64,000 nt of DNA from Lampris incognitus (Eukaryota > Chordata > Actinopteri > Lampriformes > Lampridae): the NCBI RefSeq assembly GCF_029633865.1, contig NC_079222.1, forward strand, positions 35,915,327-35,979,326. The letters are read 5' to 3'. Under the pieces are notes generated by a model. It was not told the origin of the DNA, made no database searches, and saw nothing but the letters and a program-made list of their open reading frames with translations. Shown piece by piece: positions 20,980 through 39,524 of the stretch. Each line of letters opens with the position of its first letter. Positions within the stretch are counted from its first letter, which is position 1. The position numbers were made by a program, and so were the translations under genes.

Positions 20980-21829
20980 ACATATAAGTGATGAGTGGTG
21001 TCCAGAAGAGGTTAATCCACAAGACAAGCACAACACAAACCAGGAGTCCCAGCAGTGGAGAGAAGAGCGACGCAGGGAACGATGCTGCAAAATTATATTT
21101 GCAGTTCTGATCACCCTCTTTGTTGGGGCTGTGCTTGCTCAGGCCACATTTCTCCCAGCTCTGGTGGCAGAATATAAAATTCTTAATCTAGAGATAGAGA
21201 GAGATGACACCATCCACCGGGTGAACCTGACATCCACCCAACAGAAACTAGAACTCTGCTCAACATCAAAAACAAATGTTGCAGCAGAGGCCAGACAACT
21301 GAGGACCATCCTTTCTTTAAAGGAAGTGCCTCTCTGTGATCTGGACACCCTGCAGTGTAGGCGCTGCCCATTAGGCTGGGAGGAGCACAGATCACAATGC
21401 TACATCCTTTCCCTGCACACCAAAAACTGGCAAGCCTCTCGCAGGGAATGTCTGGACATGGGGGCAGACTTGGCAGTAATTAGGGATGAGGAAGATCAAG
21501 TCTTCCTTATCAATTTTACTGTCCAGTTCTACCAGCGCCGCCCCGAGCTGGGCTTTCTGGGGGCGTGGATTGGCCTGCAGGACCTGGTCCAGGAAGGGGA
21601 GTACATGTGGGTCAATGGGCAAGGTCTCCACCCGCAGCATATCTACTGGAGGACGAGGGAGCCAAATAATTATGTTGCGGACTGGGATGAAGACCAGGCT
21701 GGACAGGACTGTGTTAGCTTTGTCACGCTAGGGGAGAGGAACGTGGACAAACCACTCAACACCTGGGATGACGTTGTCTGTGCTGGCGGACGTCATTTTA
21801 TTTGTGAGACACCCGCACTTGGTCTGTAA
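20980..21829 (+). CDS. C-type lectin-like type II membrane protein, main exon (5' exon not found)
   Basis: A splice acceptor (ttcatctag) precedes an open stretch of 282 codons to TAA at 21827-21829. Order: hydrophilic cytoplasmic part with many charged residues ending RERCC, a membrane anchor (IIFAVLITLFVGAVLA), a short stalk with an N-glycosylation site (NLT), then a C-type lectin domain from CPLGWEEHRSQC to HFICE. The domain shows the WIGL motif (AWIGLQD), a mannose-type EPN motif and WDD where WND is usual. Known of the family: EPN binds mannose-type sugars through calcium; CD209/ASGR-like fish lectins act in pathogen recognition. The whole lectin domain sits in one exon, whereas many relatives split it into three. 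Poly(A) signal at 22196-22201. The first exon is unresolved. Confidence 0.8.
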
Positions 21830-22215
21830 CTCAGGTCACGACAGACCAAGGTGGCTTAGAGGGTCAAAATCAACCCCCCTCCCGTTTTTTTCTGTTTTTT
21901 TTGTTGTTGTTGTTTTGTTTTGTTTTTTCTGTTTTTTCCCTTTCCCCCTTCATCTTTCCTTCCTTTTGTTTGAATAATTAATACAGTTCTTTGATAACTT
22001 GTGTTTTCCCTTCTTTACCTAAATGTATTCTGTAACCTGTGATCCTATGAGTGGGTGGGTGGGTGGGTAGTGATGGGAATGGGGTTTTCAGTTTGTTAAT
22101 ACATGTGATGAATAATACTTTGTATCTGGGGATGAGTAGCTGATTTGATGTTATACATGTTTTGTAATTCTTGTGGGATAAAACAATTGAAAATCAATAA
22201 AATATATTTACAAAA
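21830..22215 (+). other. 3' untranslated region of the lectin gene
   Basis: T-rich region with TTG and GGGT tracts ending in CAATAAAATA at about 22195 and an A run at about 22213. The A run directly after the signal could also mark a retroposed tail. Confidence 0.5.
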
Positions 22216-22663
22216 AAAATCACTTTCACAGAACACTCATTTATCATCAGTTTCTACTTTACATCTACTTGCAGTTCCCTGGGTAAACTCTAGGGTTCAT
22301 CTTGAGTGCAACTTCTTTGACCTTCTTAGTTATACAGTATTTATATATTAATACTTTTTATATACTATTTATATATATCTATAGTATACAGTATTTTGTT
22401 GTTTAAAGGGAGCAGGAGTATGGTAAAATGTATGTTTTCCTTCATCGTGTTTTTATCATGATACTTGGTGTTACTAGTAATGTGCATTTTAAAAGCCAGG
22501 CTGTGTACAAACTGTTTTCCAGTGCCGATGTTTAAAATGACAGTTTGTCTGATCGCCGGTGCTGATACCGATGGTTTGTGTTTGTTTGTTTGTTTTGTTT
22601 TTGTTATTTATTCTCCCTTTTGTGCCAAGGAAACAAATACATTTTTATAAAAACTCCCCACGC
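22216..22663. other. AT-rich intergenic, nothing recognised
   Basis: Short T- and TTTG-rich runs only; no homology recognised. Confidence 0.4.
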
Positions 22664-23263
22664 GGCCGATATGTTCTTTCACTTGTACTTTAAAACAAAC
22701 CGCACATGCGCACAGCGCCTACTGCCCGCTTACGTCATGCCAGCGTGTGTCCAGCCAATGGCTGTTATGGGCGGTGTTATAGTGCCACCTACTGGATCTT
22801 CTCAGATCGCATATAACCAACACATTTAGCCTGCGCAAAATGGATGCGCCCCAACAGATAAACATCGGCCGCTGCGGGAGCCGCCAGCGGAAGCCGAGGG
22901 TGTAAGACGCGTGTCCTTATCGCTCCTGAGTCAGTGACCGGATTTATATATTGAACCTTGCAATATCTTACATGTCTTCATGTGGTTGGACGTCCGGCGG
23001 GACCTCTTTGCTTAATTCTACGATGACGTCGACTCGACCAAAAACGGAGTCTACCAGAGGAGGCCGCAATAAGCCTGTGCCCTCTGCTCGCCACCGGATG
23101 CTGCAGCTAATGTGGACCCCACGGGAACAGTGACTGTGGCGCTGTTACCGTCCATGATGGGCTCTCTCAAATCCCACATTTTCGGTAAAATAGACTCTCT
23201 CTCCACCAATACTAGATCAGAAATGTTATTGATTAAAGACGAGCTCAAAAAAAATCTATTGAG
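22664..23263 (+). mobile_element. L1-like LINE 5' fragment (5' region and start of ORF1)
   Basis: A GC-rich leader is followed by an ATG at 23023 (MTSTRPKTESTRGG...). The frame stops at about 23131, and coding sequence continues in another frame with a coiled-coil-like stretch (FGKIDSLSTNTRSEM, DELKKNLL) as in ORF1 of fish L1-type elements. It is cut at 23263 by the hAT element, or ends there. The left boundary is approximate. Confidence 0.5.
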
Positions 23264-25240
23264 CAGGGGCGTGGCCACGTGGGGGCCAAGGGGGGCACGA
23301 CCCCCATTGGTCAGAGCACGGCCCCCCGCTTGCGCTCCCGCCCCGCCCCCTTCCCCTGTCTCGAGTGGGTAAAAAAAACATACCTGCACAGAATCAGTCA
23401 AATGGAAGCTGAAATACATGCATTATTATTATTAGCCTATTATAATTAAGTCTTGTCCTTTGCCACTAAAGTTATGAGCCCAATGGGCTGATTTTAAGGG
23501 ACCACCCACTGAGCCGCACGGAATGTTCAGTGTGTCAACAGCTTGGGGCACAGCGCGACACTCTGACAAGCCCTTGGAAGCTAGGATACCTTACCAAGGC
23601 AACAGGTGAGCTGGTGGTACATGGTACTTGAAATGATTCTTGAACTGATAAGGTTATATAAAGTTATTTCCACACTTCATTCAATGTGCTAGAATGTGTC
23701 GACATTGTGGAAATTGAGCAGAGTGAGCTGAGTTTAGTTGGGCTGCAGTTAGCTTTGCAAGCTTGCAAGATAGCTAACCTCTGACTAGCAAGCTAACGGT
23801 GAATTTGCAGGTGATATCACGTACAATAACACATACTGTCACTAATTTACACTTGGTTAATGTTATGTAAAACTTTTCTTTAAAGATGACGCAGTGAAAA
23901 GGATAACAGGGAGGGAGAGAGGAAAGTTGATGCATTTTTTTTGCCAGCACCAGAAGAAGTGAGGCAACAAGAGCAGCAGAAAATGACAGGGGAGCAGAGA
24001 AAACATCTCATGTTAACGAGAGAGATAAAGAAGTGTCAGCTGCAGTCAAAGAAACGGAAGGAGCAAGTGGAGGCTTTACTACAGATGCAGAAAGGGAAGG
24101 AGCCAGTGACATGTCATCTACAGACACAGAATGGTCAGGAGCAAGAGTCCCGTTATTAGCAGAGAGAGAGCATGAGGAGGAGGAGAGTGAGTCTGGAAGA
24201 GAGCACATGCAGCCAGAGACCAATGAAGGCACACGTGATAGAGGTTGTCCTCCAGGTACGTGCTTATCAGAGTAGCCTAAGCTGTGCAGTGTGCAAATCA
24301 TTGATCTGGATCACGTGTCAAACTCAAGGCCCAAATTATTTTCGCATAAATTCCATCATATTATATACCGATACATCACATACTACATCTGGAGAGGGGA
24401 CGAACAACATGCAGAATTTAAGCCAGGGTTTTGTTTTTGGTTTTTTTACCCGGCCCTAGACTTGGATCATGTTTTTAATTTCGGCCCAGTGCTTATTTGA
24501 GTTTGACACCCCTGATCTGGATGGTTTTTAAGACGTCTATGGTGCAAATATCTGAAGTTTTATGTGTTTCAAGAGCACATCACAATGGGAAATTAAACCA
24601 AGCAGTGGTATAACATAGGCCATTTAACTATAATACAAGTGTATGTTTAATCAATCTGTAAAATGTTAATGATTGCATGTTTAATATTAAAAAAGCAATA
24701 TAAAACAAAATCTAAAAGTGGGTAGCATTTATGTTAATAGTTGATACTAATGGAATTCTTTGGTGTTCTGCAGACATTTTAAAGTCCAGGGGTGAAGCTC
24801 CAGCGCAACCTCAACTTAAGCATTTCCCCAAGACACTCCAGGGAGACCGAAACAGGAGCTTCAAGAGTGAGTGGTATTCAGTCCACCGCTGGTTAGAATA
24901 CTCCATAAGTGCAGACTCTGCCTTCTGTTATGCTTGCAGGCATTTCAGTTTACCTGGCCAGGTAGAGTCAACATTTACTTCAGGTTCAGGTTTCAAAAAC
25001 TGGAAGAAATCTACTTATACAGATGGAGGGTTTGCTGCACATAGCAGACCTGGGCATCATAACAATGCTATGCTAGCATGGAAAGATTATCAAATGGCAG
25101 AAACCAATCAGGAATCTCTAATGGCACAATTAAACAAAGAGTACCACAGAATTGTAGGATTGTTTAACCAGCCCCTTACACCCTTCCATACTGACGACGT
25201 GCAGGCTTGCTCTTCCAAAACAAAACTCTCCAAAAGTTAA
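23264..25240 (+). mobile_element. hAT transposon 5' half with TTF-type zinc-finger transposase N-terminus
   Basis: Starts with a hAT-like terminus, CAGGGGCGTGGCCACG. From about 24770 an open frame encodes the TTF-type zinc-finger region of ZMYM1-like hAT transposases: SEWYSVHRWLEYS, SAFCYACRHF, a GSGFKNWKK motif, H at GHHNNAMLAW and LNKEYHRIV. Upstream coding traces are broken (23887-24160). After about 25170 the protein similarity is lost, and the catalytic core and 3' end are missing. A 203-bp MITE is inserted at 24311-24513. The transposase is therefore incomplete and inactive. Confidence 0.72.
24311..24513. mobile_element. hAT-type MITE with a perfect 8-bp target duplication
   Basis: Flanked by GATCTGGA at 24303-24310 and 24514-24521. 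Termini are inverted: TCACGTGTCAAACTCAAGGC on the left, and AGGGGTGTCAAACTCAAAT as reverse complement of the right. The 8-bp duplication and the GTGTCAAACTCA terminus identify a non-autonomous hAT element. It has no coding capacity and lies inside the larger hAT fragment. Confidence 0.85.
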
Positions 25241-25716
25241 CGGATCACTTTTAGCGACCTAGACGACATCTATGCACCAGACTAACACTTGGATGCTCAT
25301 ACAGCGTCTTCCTCCGTGTCCAGCCTATCCGTGCGTCGCCACGCAGCTCCAGCTAATAGCAAAAGTTAACAGTATTTCAATGCGATACTCGCGCTCGCAC
25401 TAGCGAAGCAAACGAAACCACCTACGTCATCACGTTACTGGTGTCCAAAGCGTCACCGCCTATGAGCGCTTGATAAGGTTTTAACATGAATCCGTTCTGC
25501 ACAGCAGTAGAGCTCATCCGCCACGAGCGCTCCGTCCACGCTGCTCGTGCTCTCCCTCTCTCGCGCCTTTCGTTTCTTCGTGCGCGTTCATGTGTCTTAA
25601 AGGTGCAGTCAACATTTCTACCCGCTACATTAGTATAGCAGATTTATTAAAATATTAGTTTTTTCTTTTCAATATGGAGAATATCATATGATACTGTAGT
25701 GGTTATGGGGATACAT
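25241..25716. other. Spacer between the hAT fragment and copy B
   Basis: GC-rich first half without recognisable coding sequence, then AT-rich sequence including a piece near 25600-25640 that resembles a common fish repeat (TTAAAGGTGCAGTCAACATT). Ends at the start of copy B. Confidence 0.4.
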
Positions 25717-27079
25717 AACCACTTTCAATAAATAAATAAAAAATATCATTGGAGTGAACAGGCGCCATTTCTAGACCCGGTATCCAGTTCTACTCTATTA
25801 CATCCATGCAGGGGACAGAGTTAAAAAGTCCATCACCAACACAAGTGTTGTTTATACACACATACTTGACAAAACAACAACAACAACAACAACAAAACAC
25901 AAATGGGACTTTTCTAATTCAGCGTCTTTACTGGTGTGAGCACATGAAATTAAAGTACATTTAATAAGGAAGTACAGTCCACAGTACTGGAAACATGGCA
26001 GACGTGCTGCTGTTATTGGGACATATTAACACATGAGTGGAGCCACTAATACAAACCTACACACATGTTCACCTGCACAACATGTACATGGATGCACACA
26101 GGTGAGACACAACCACTTCTGTCTCTCTCTCTGTCACACAGACACACACACACGGAATAAAACATAGCTTTTATTTACAGGTGATCAGGAACAAAACACC
26201 ACTTTATTTAACACCACACAGAAACCATCAATAAACAGGAAGCTGACTCGTATATTCTTAAAGTCGCACATATCATCAACATTTCTCTACAACACACAAT
26301 CATAAGGTGAGTCCAGTAAATCCTACATGTGAAGCTAAAGGGGATTCCAGAGAGGAAGAGAGAGAAGGGGTAAACTAATAGCAGGGTGAAGTCTTGTAAC
26401 ACCTCATCTGATCCATCGAGGTTTGTGCTGTTCTGATGTGGATGTTATCATTCAGCGTCTATCTATTAAACATCAGCCACACACAATCTTCCATCTGGGT
26501 GTTTACACACCATGTTTTTACCTCCCTGTCTGTCTGAAACACATTCTGCTGATCTGAGCAACAACAAACAAGCTGTGAGTCGCTAAACAACATCCATTTA
26601 ACGTGTACTCCTTTCACACGTTGTGATTTTCACACTGTTATCTGACAAGAATGAAAAGAAAACAGCATCCTGACTACACAATGTGCTGCAGGATGAAGAA
26701 GTTACAATATCCATCATCACTAGTTTGATTTCCTTCGCCTCGCTCTTCCATAACAACCAGCATCTTTACTAAGACTACAAAAAGCTTTAAAACTGCCTTT
26801 ATTTATCAGTCTGTGTGTGTGGGGCTGAATTAACCTTCCTTCACTCTCACTTTGATCAAACCACATCCATCAGCTGCTGCTTTTTAGCGCCCGTTTGGTC
26901 CCCCTGGATAAGAACTGAGATTCTTTTGAAAACCAGACAAAGAAATGAAAGTGGTGAAAGAAACCCGTTCACCAAACACGTCTTCCTCTGAGGACAGCTC
27001 TGCCCTTTCCACTCGTCAGCTATTCCCAATCATATATTTCAAACGCAGAACAAATCCTGACACGTAACCGAGATCTTCC

Positions 27080-32902
<5,823 letters not shown>

Positions 32903-33692
32903 TTTACTGACAGCCTCTCTCACACTGACGGAAAAGAGCAGACAACAGTTTCGTTTTCTCTGAAAACACGCTGGAGACTGAATGGGAGGGACTTCCTTGT
33001 TCTGTCCAGAGGGAGGAGCTTTACAGGAGCACAGGGGTGAGCAATGAGTTAAAAAAGTTCAACACCCACAAACATGTTGTTTATATACACACCGACAAAA
33101 CACAACAGACAGGAAGTTACAGACAAGAAGTGTAATTAAGACATTAAAATGGTCTTAAGGAGTCCGTTATATTCACGTGCCCAACGTTTATCTGTCCCCG
33201 TGCAGATCTTTTATTGTTGCTCTATAAAGACGGTCACTTATCACTGATCAGCTTAATCAATAATGCTGCTCATGCCATGTGTCAGTACTGTCTAATGGGC
33301 ATAAGCAACGGTAGTAATGACACACTGTGTACTGTATGTAAACATTACAATATTTTGTTTATCACAAACATTGACTATATGATTATAACTACTTTAATTA
33401 CATTATATATTATTAAATAATTATTTTATTGACGTCATTATATTACTGTTAAAATATTATCATATTTACTATCATATTTATTACTGTTTTCATATTATTT
33501 ACTATTATTATTGTGATAAAGAAATAGCCTTCATTTAGCAATTAAAAGATAAATGTTGTGTAACTTACATTTCCTGGTTGTGATGTGTGAAACAATAGGA
33601 AATCTTTTGTTCTTAGAGAATTACGTGTTGTATATATATTGTATTTAAATGAAAAAGGACACTTTTGTTTTGAGTCATATTAATCGAATTTT

Positions 33693-34116
33693 TTATTTTA
33701 TTTTTATAAATATATTTCTAGTTTTTCCCCTGGCTCACGTTTCCACAGGAAGGAGATAGTTGTAACACCAGCTTCCTTCAAACTCGTGTCGGCTGCTCTC
33801 GCCATTTTACACGCTGAAGCCTCGCATGGATTGCATCACCTTCAGGCCGCGAAGGAGGCGTAGGGAGAATGCTTTCGGTTGCTTGGCTACAGGCGCCCGG
33901 GTGGGCCAGAGGGGTCGCTGGAGAACGACGAGTTCCCGAACAGTACACCGATCTACACCCACTATCCCTCGGGTAAGGGTGGCCTAATGAAGGCCTGACC
34001 CCGTGGACGCTCTGGCCGTGACCGGTTACGGCGAGTCTGGGATACCAACCTCCCAGTCACGTGACGAGCGGACTGCAAGAACGGCGGTTTATTCCGCTCC
34101 GCCACCAGAGCGGCCC
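33693..34116 (-). mobile_element. tRNA-derived SINE (family 3), copy B
   Basis: Orthologous to 9357-9781, with the same 14-bp flanking repeats at 33679-33692 and 34117-34130. Confidence 0.75.
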
Positions 34117-34232
34117 ATTAATCGAATTTTATTATAAGGAAATAAAAAACAGTGCAATAATAAAATCAGTGCAATCAGTGGGTATTAATTTAGATCAAAT
34201 AAACATATTGTAACGTACATGAATCAGTAGAC

Positions 34233-34355
34233 ACGTTGGCCCTTGGCTAACGGGTCGAACCCTTTAGTCGACTGGTTAACGGTGTCGCTTGCGGAGTGGG
34301 AGATACGGGTTCGCGTCCCGGCTGTGGCGACGGTCTCCCAGACTGCCCCCCGTAT
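34233..34355 (+). mobile_element. tRNA-derived SINE fragment (family 4), copy B
   Basis: Orthologous to 9896-10020; A and B boxes retained. Confidence 0.6.
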
Positions 34356-35276
34356 TCACTACAATATGTATACATGTAAACAAAAAATCAGTTATCTATT
34401 ATCTATCTATCTAATCTATTATTATTAGAGTAATATATACAAGTACACAATATAATGTGCTCATAATCAGGGTGGAGCATCTTTCTTTTTGCCATACCTC
34501 TGGGCTTCAAGTGCAGCCCTCCACTCAGCCAGAGTCATGGTGGCTGTGGCCTGGCAGTACCAATTACCAAAGTCCTGCCTGTGGGTGTCAGGGTGCCACT
34601 CCCTCTGCCACTGCTTGCAGGGTGTCGAGAATCACCTTCGTGGTCCTCGTCCCCGAGTCCGTTGATGTGAAGAAAACAGCCACCACGTCTTAGGAGATTA
34701 AAACTATTTTATTGAGTACAGATCTGGAGACACACTCTTTGTGTGTGAGCTTCTTTATATGCTAAACCTCCCTTGTTCATTCATCACACATGACCTTGAT
34801 TTTCCTGTCCACTATGTTTGGTCAATGCTCCCTTTCATGGTTGAGCTTTAGGGAGTGCTCATCCTGTCCGGACCTGCAACTCTTAAGCGGGGGCCCTCCT
34901 TGCACCAGACACGGTATCTCTCCCAAGGCCTCAGAGGAGGGGAACCCCACACATTCCGTGCGAGGTATGCAATATATTTTATCGACATGAATGTGTCTTT
35001 CTTCACCCTCTGTTCTGGTTGCACACATTGGTTACATACAGAGTAATACAAATAATACCTTGGTTACATACATAGTGATACAAATACACTCGGGTTATAT
35101 GTAATATCAATCAACAAGGGGATGGTGACACTCTTCCTTGTGTAGTTCCTTTTCTTTCTTTCTTTTGTTGCCACTCTGCTCCTCCTCTTGTCTTTTCTTC
35201 TTGTGATAGTGCTGGGTGGTATAAGGCACATCTGCAGGTGGTCCTGCAGGTCTGGAAAGAACCACAGGGGCCAGAG
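34356..35276 (-). other. Gene-free stretch with Pol II-like signals, copy B
   Basis: Matches 10021-10940, including the TATA-like CATATAAAG and the CAATAAAATA motif on the minus strand. The same uncertainty applies. Confidence 0.3.
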
Positions 35277-37976
35277 ATTGGGAGGCAGGCAGGAGAGGTT
35301 TGGAGGCAGGCAGGAGAGGTTGGGGTGCAGGCAGGAGAGGTTGGGAGGCAGGCAGGAGAGGTTGGTGTGCAGGTTGGAGAGGTTGGGACACAGACAGGAG
35401 AGGTTGGGGTGCGGGTTAGAGAGGTGGGGACACAGGCTGGAGAGGTTAGGGTGCAGGTTGGAGAGGTGGGGACACAGGCTGGAGAGGTTAGGGTGCAGGT
35501 TGGAGAGGTGGGGACACAGACAGGAGAGGTTGGGGTGCAGGCTGGAGAGGTTGGGGTGTAGGTTGGAGAGGTTGAGTGCAGGGTGGAGAGGTGGGGACAC
35601 AGGCTGGAGAGGTTGGGGTGCAGGCTGGAGAGGTTGGGGTGTAGGTTGGAGAGGTTGAGTGCAGGGTGGAGAGGTGGGGACACAGGCTGGAGAGGTTGGG
35701 GTGTAGGTTGGAGAGGTTGAGTGCAGGGTGGAGAGGTGGGGACACAGGCTGGAGAGGTTGGTGTGCAGGTTGGAGAGGTTGGGACACAGACAGGAGAGGT
35801 TGGGGTGCGGGTTAGAGAGGTGGGGACACAGGCTGGAGAGGTTGGGGTGCAGGTTGGAGAGGTGGGGACACAGGCTGGAGAGGTTAGGGTGCAGGTTGGA
35901 GAGGTGGGGACACAGACAGGAGAGGTTGGGCTGCAGGCTGGAGAGGTTGGGGTGCAGGTTGGAAAGGTTGGGGTGCAGGTTGGAGAGGTGGAGACACAGG
36001 CTGGAGAGGTTGGGTGCAGGTTGGAGAGGTTGGGGTGCAGGTTGGAGAGGTTGGAGTGCAGGGTGGAGAGGTGGGGACACAGGCTGGAGAGGTTGGTGTG
36101 CAGGTTGGAGAGGTGGGGACACAGGCTGGAGAGGTTAGGGTGCAGGTTGGAGAGGTGGGAACACAGACAGGAGAGGTTGGGGTGCAGGCTGGAGAGGTTG
36201 GGGTGCAGGTTGGAAAGGTTGGGGTGCAGGTTGGAGAGGTTGGAGTGCAGGGTGGAGAGGTGGGGACACAGGCTGGAGAGGTTGGTGTGCAGGTTGGAGA
36301 GGTTGGGACACAGACAGGAGAGGTTGGGGTGCGGGTTGGAGAGGTTGGGACACAGACAGGAGAGGTTGGGGTGCAGGTTGGAGAGGTGGGGACACAGACA
36401 GGAGAGGTTGGGAGGCAGGCAGGAGAGGTTGGGGTGCAGGTTGGAGAGGTTGGGACACAGACAGGAGAGGTTGGGGTGCAGGCTGGAGAGGTTGGGGTGT
36501 AGGTTGGAGAGGTTGAGTGCAGGTTGGAAAGGTTGGGGTGCAGGTTGGAGAGGTGGAGACACAGGTTGGAGAGGTTGAGTGCAGGTTGGAGAGGTGGGGA
36601 CACAGGCTGGAGAGGTTGGGGTGCAGGCTGGAGAGGTTGGGGTGTAGGTTGGAGAGGTTGAGTGCAGGGTGGAGAGGTGGGGACACAGGCTGGAGAGGTT
36701 GGTGTGCAGGTTGGAGAGGTTGGGACACAGACAGGAGAGGTTGGGGTGCGGGTTAGAGAGGTGGGGACACAGGCTGGAGAGGTTAGGGTGCAGGTTGGAG
36801 AGGTGGGGACACAGGCTGGAGAGGTTAGGGTGCAGGTTGGAGAGGTGGGGACACAGACAGGAGAGGTTGGGGTGCAGGCTGGAGAGGTTGGGGTGTAGGT
36901 TGGAGAGGTTGAGTGCAGGGTGGAGAGGTGGGGACACAGGCTGGAGAGGTTGGGGTGCAGGCTGGAGAGGTTGGGGTGTAGGTTGGAGAGGTTGAGTGCA
37001 GGGTGGAGAGGTGGGGACACAGGCTGGAGAGGTTGGTGTGCAGGTTGGAGAGGTTGGGACACAGACAGGAGAGGTTGGGGTGCGGGTTAGAGAGGTGGGG
37101 ACACAGGCTGGAGAGGTTGGGGTGCAGGTTTGAGAGGTGGGGACACAGGCTGGAGAGGTTAGGGTGCAGGTTGGAGAGGTGGGGACACAGACAGGAGAGG
37201 TTGGGGTGCAGGCTGGAGAGGTTGGGGTGCAGGTTGGAAAGGTTGGGGTGCAGGTTGGAGAGGTGGAGACACAGGCTGGAGAGGTTGGGTGCAGGTTGGA
37301 GAGGTTGGGGTGCAGGTTGGAGAGGTTGGAGTGCAGGGTGGAGAGGTGGGGACACAGGCTGGAGAGGTTGGTGTGCAGGTTGGAGAGGTTGGGGTGCAGG
37401 TTGGAGAGGTTGGAGTGCAGGGTGGAGAGGTGGGGACACAGGCTGGAGAGGTTGGTGTGCAGGTTGGAGAGGTTGGGACACAGACAGGAGAGGTTGGGGT
37501 GCGGGTTGGAGAGGTGGGGACACAGGCTGGAGAGGTTGGGGTGCAGGTTGGAGAGGTGGGGACACAGGCTGGAGAGGTTGGGTGCAGGTTGGAGAGGTTG
37601 GGACACAGACAGGAGAGGTTGGGGTGCAGGTTGGAGAGGTGGGGACACAGGCTGGAGAGGTTGGGTGCAGGTTGGAGAGGTTGGGACACAGACAGGAGAG
37701 GTTGGGGTGCAGGTTGGAGAGGTTGGGGTGCAGGTTGGAGAGGTCGGAGTGCAGGTTGGAGAGGTGGGGACACAGGCTGGAGAGGTTGGTGTGCAGGTTG
37801 GAGAGGTTGGGACACAGACAGGAGAGGTTGGGGTGCGGGTTGGAGAGGTGGGGACACAGGCTGGAGAGGTTGGGGTGCAGGTTGGAGAGGTGGGGACACA
37901 GGCTGGAGAGGTTGGGGTGCAGGTTGGAGAGGTGGGGACACAGGCTGGAGTGGTTGGGGTGCAGGTTAGAGAGGTT
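35277..37976. repeat. 21-bp minisatellite, copy B (about 129 units)
   Basis: Same unit as 10941-11928 but 2.7 kb long. Blocks of several units recur (for example the order VGEVGTQTGEVG, VRVREVGTQ on +), so part of the growth was by duplication of multi-unit blocks. A 1012-codon open frame on the minus strand (38149-35111) runs through it only because no frame of the unit holds a stop; the reading switches between PTSPTCT, QPLQPAP and NLSNLHP phases. Confidence 0.93.
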
Positions 37977-38299
37977 GAGGGGCTGGTTTTGGTTGCCTGG
38001 AGAGGTGGTGTGAGAGCTATAAGGACAGGCAAGCTAAGACCAGCAGATGGAGCCACTGGCAGGCTATGTCTCTGCTTCAGTTGGGACGTCCCTGCAGTGT
38101 TAGGGGGCAGAACAAAGACATGGGGATTTGCCACACTGCCGCTAGGCACACAGGGTTGGCCTTTCCTCTTAACTGCAGTAGGCAGGCTCTCTGGGCCTCA
38201 AGTTGGTGGTGTTTGGAGTAGAGATGCCTTGCTCCAGCACACTCTTCTTCTGCGTTCTTTCACGTCCGCAGTAGCTAAAAATATTCCAAGCAGTATGTT

Positions 38300-39130
38300 T
38301 TATATACATTACATTACAGTCATTTAGCCGACGCTTCTATCCCAAGCCACTTGCAATAAGTGCATCGTTTAGCATGGGAAATCAGGAGAACTACTAGTCA
38401 TCAGAGGTCATAAGTGCATCTTCTCTCTAAACAAGCATTAAAGAGCAAAACCAGTGCTAAAGTAAAAGTGCAAGAAAGATATTTTTTTTTTAAATGAGTG
38501 AATACAATAAGTGCTAAGAACAAGTAACAGGGTAGTAGTTCTTAAAGAGGTGAGCTTTCAACCTGCGCCGAAAGACATCAGTGGGGAGTTCGTTCCGCCA
38601 CTGTGGGGCCAGGACAGAACCGAGCCGCGACCGGGTCGATCGGCAGCAGGGGCCTCTGAGCGACGGGGCAACCAGCAGAGCGAAGTGGTCGGGCGGGGGT
38701 GTAGGGCTTGACCATGGCCTGGAGATAGGAAGGAGCTGTTCCTTTCACTGCCCTGTAGGCTAGCACCAGAGTCTTAAAGCCAGTGTAGGGACATGAGAAG
38801 GGGAGGTGTGTGGGAGAACTTAGGGCGGTTGAACACCAGACGAGCTGCAGCTTTCTGAACAAGCTCCAGAGGTCTGATGGCGGACGCCGGGGCGCCAGCA
38901 AGGAGGGAGTTGCCGTAGTCCAGCCGGGAGATGACCAGAGCCTGGATGAGCACCTGTGCCATCTCGTCGGTGAGGAATGGGCGAATCCTCCTGATGTTAT
39001 AGAGGAGAAATCTGCAGGAGCGAGCAACCCATGCATCGTTTGCAGCAAACGACAGTTGGTCGTCCAGGATCACACCCAGATTCCTCACAGTCCGAGTTGG
39101 CGTCACCACGGCGTTGTCAGACCGGTCGCC
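38300..39130 (-). mobile_element. L2-type LINE 3' end, copy B
   Basis: Orthologous to 12252-13105. A deletion removes about 23 bases near 38779 and joins LHWL to FKTLVLAYRAVKG out of register, so this copy is further decayed. Confidence 0.85.
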
Positions 39131-39524
39131 TCCTCTTTACGCGTCTATGGACACGCTTCTGCAAGTCACTTATACGTGTTCATTGACACGTATCTCGCAG
39201 ATGCCGCTAGGGGGCGCCCTGTAGCCTACTAGGTCTGTCATGACCAGGGTCATGACGCAATAGAATGTCAAAAATATTGAACAAAGATGGCGGAGCGATG
39301 CGAAGCGAAGCGAATCTTCTTAATATGTGAGTCGTAGCTAAATTTGCTATCTTCAGATTATTTTTTGACTCATATTAACGTTATATGCGAGTGGATACTA
39401 TATTTAAATTGAATGAATGTAAGCTAAATGAACGAAGTGTCAATGCAATCTCAATAAATTAGTCCCCACAATTTTGCATGCGATTTACCGAAAAACAATC
39501 GGAGTCTGGTAATGAGGAGTTTGT
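39131..39524. other. Non-coding right-hand part of copy B, left of the RTE
   Basis: Matches 13106 to about 13505 of copy A. The last 16 bases (39509-39524) are the left target-site duplication of the RTE insertion. Confidence 0.6.

Noticed and set aside
35111-38149. A 1012-codon minus-strand ORF (PTSPTCT/QPLQPAP/NLSNLHP repeats) as a mucin-like or CTD-like gene
   Set aside because: It is open only because the 21-bp unit has no stop in any frame. The heptad phase changes repeatedly, copy A breaks the frame, and equally long frames exist on the other strand.
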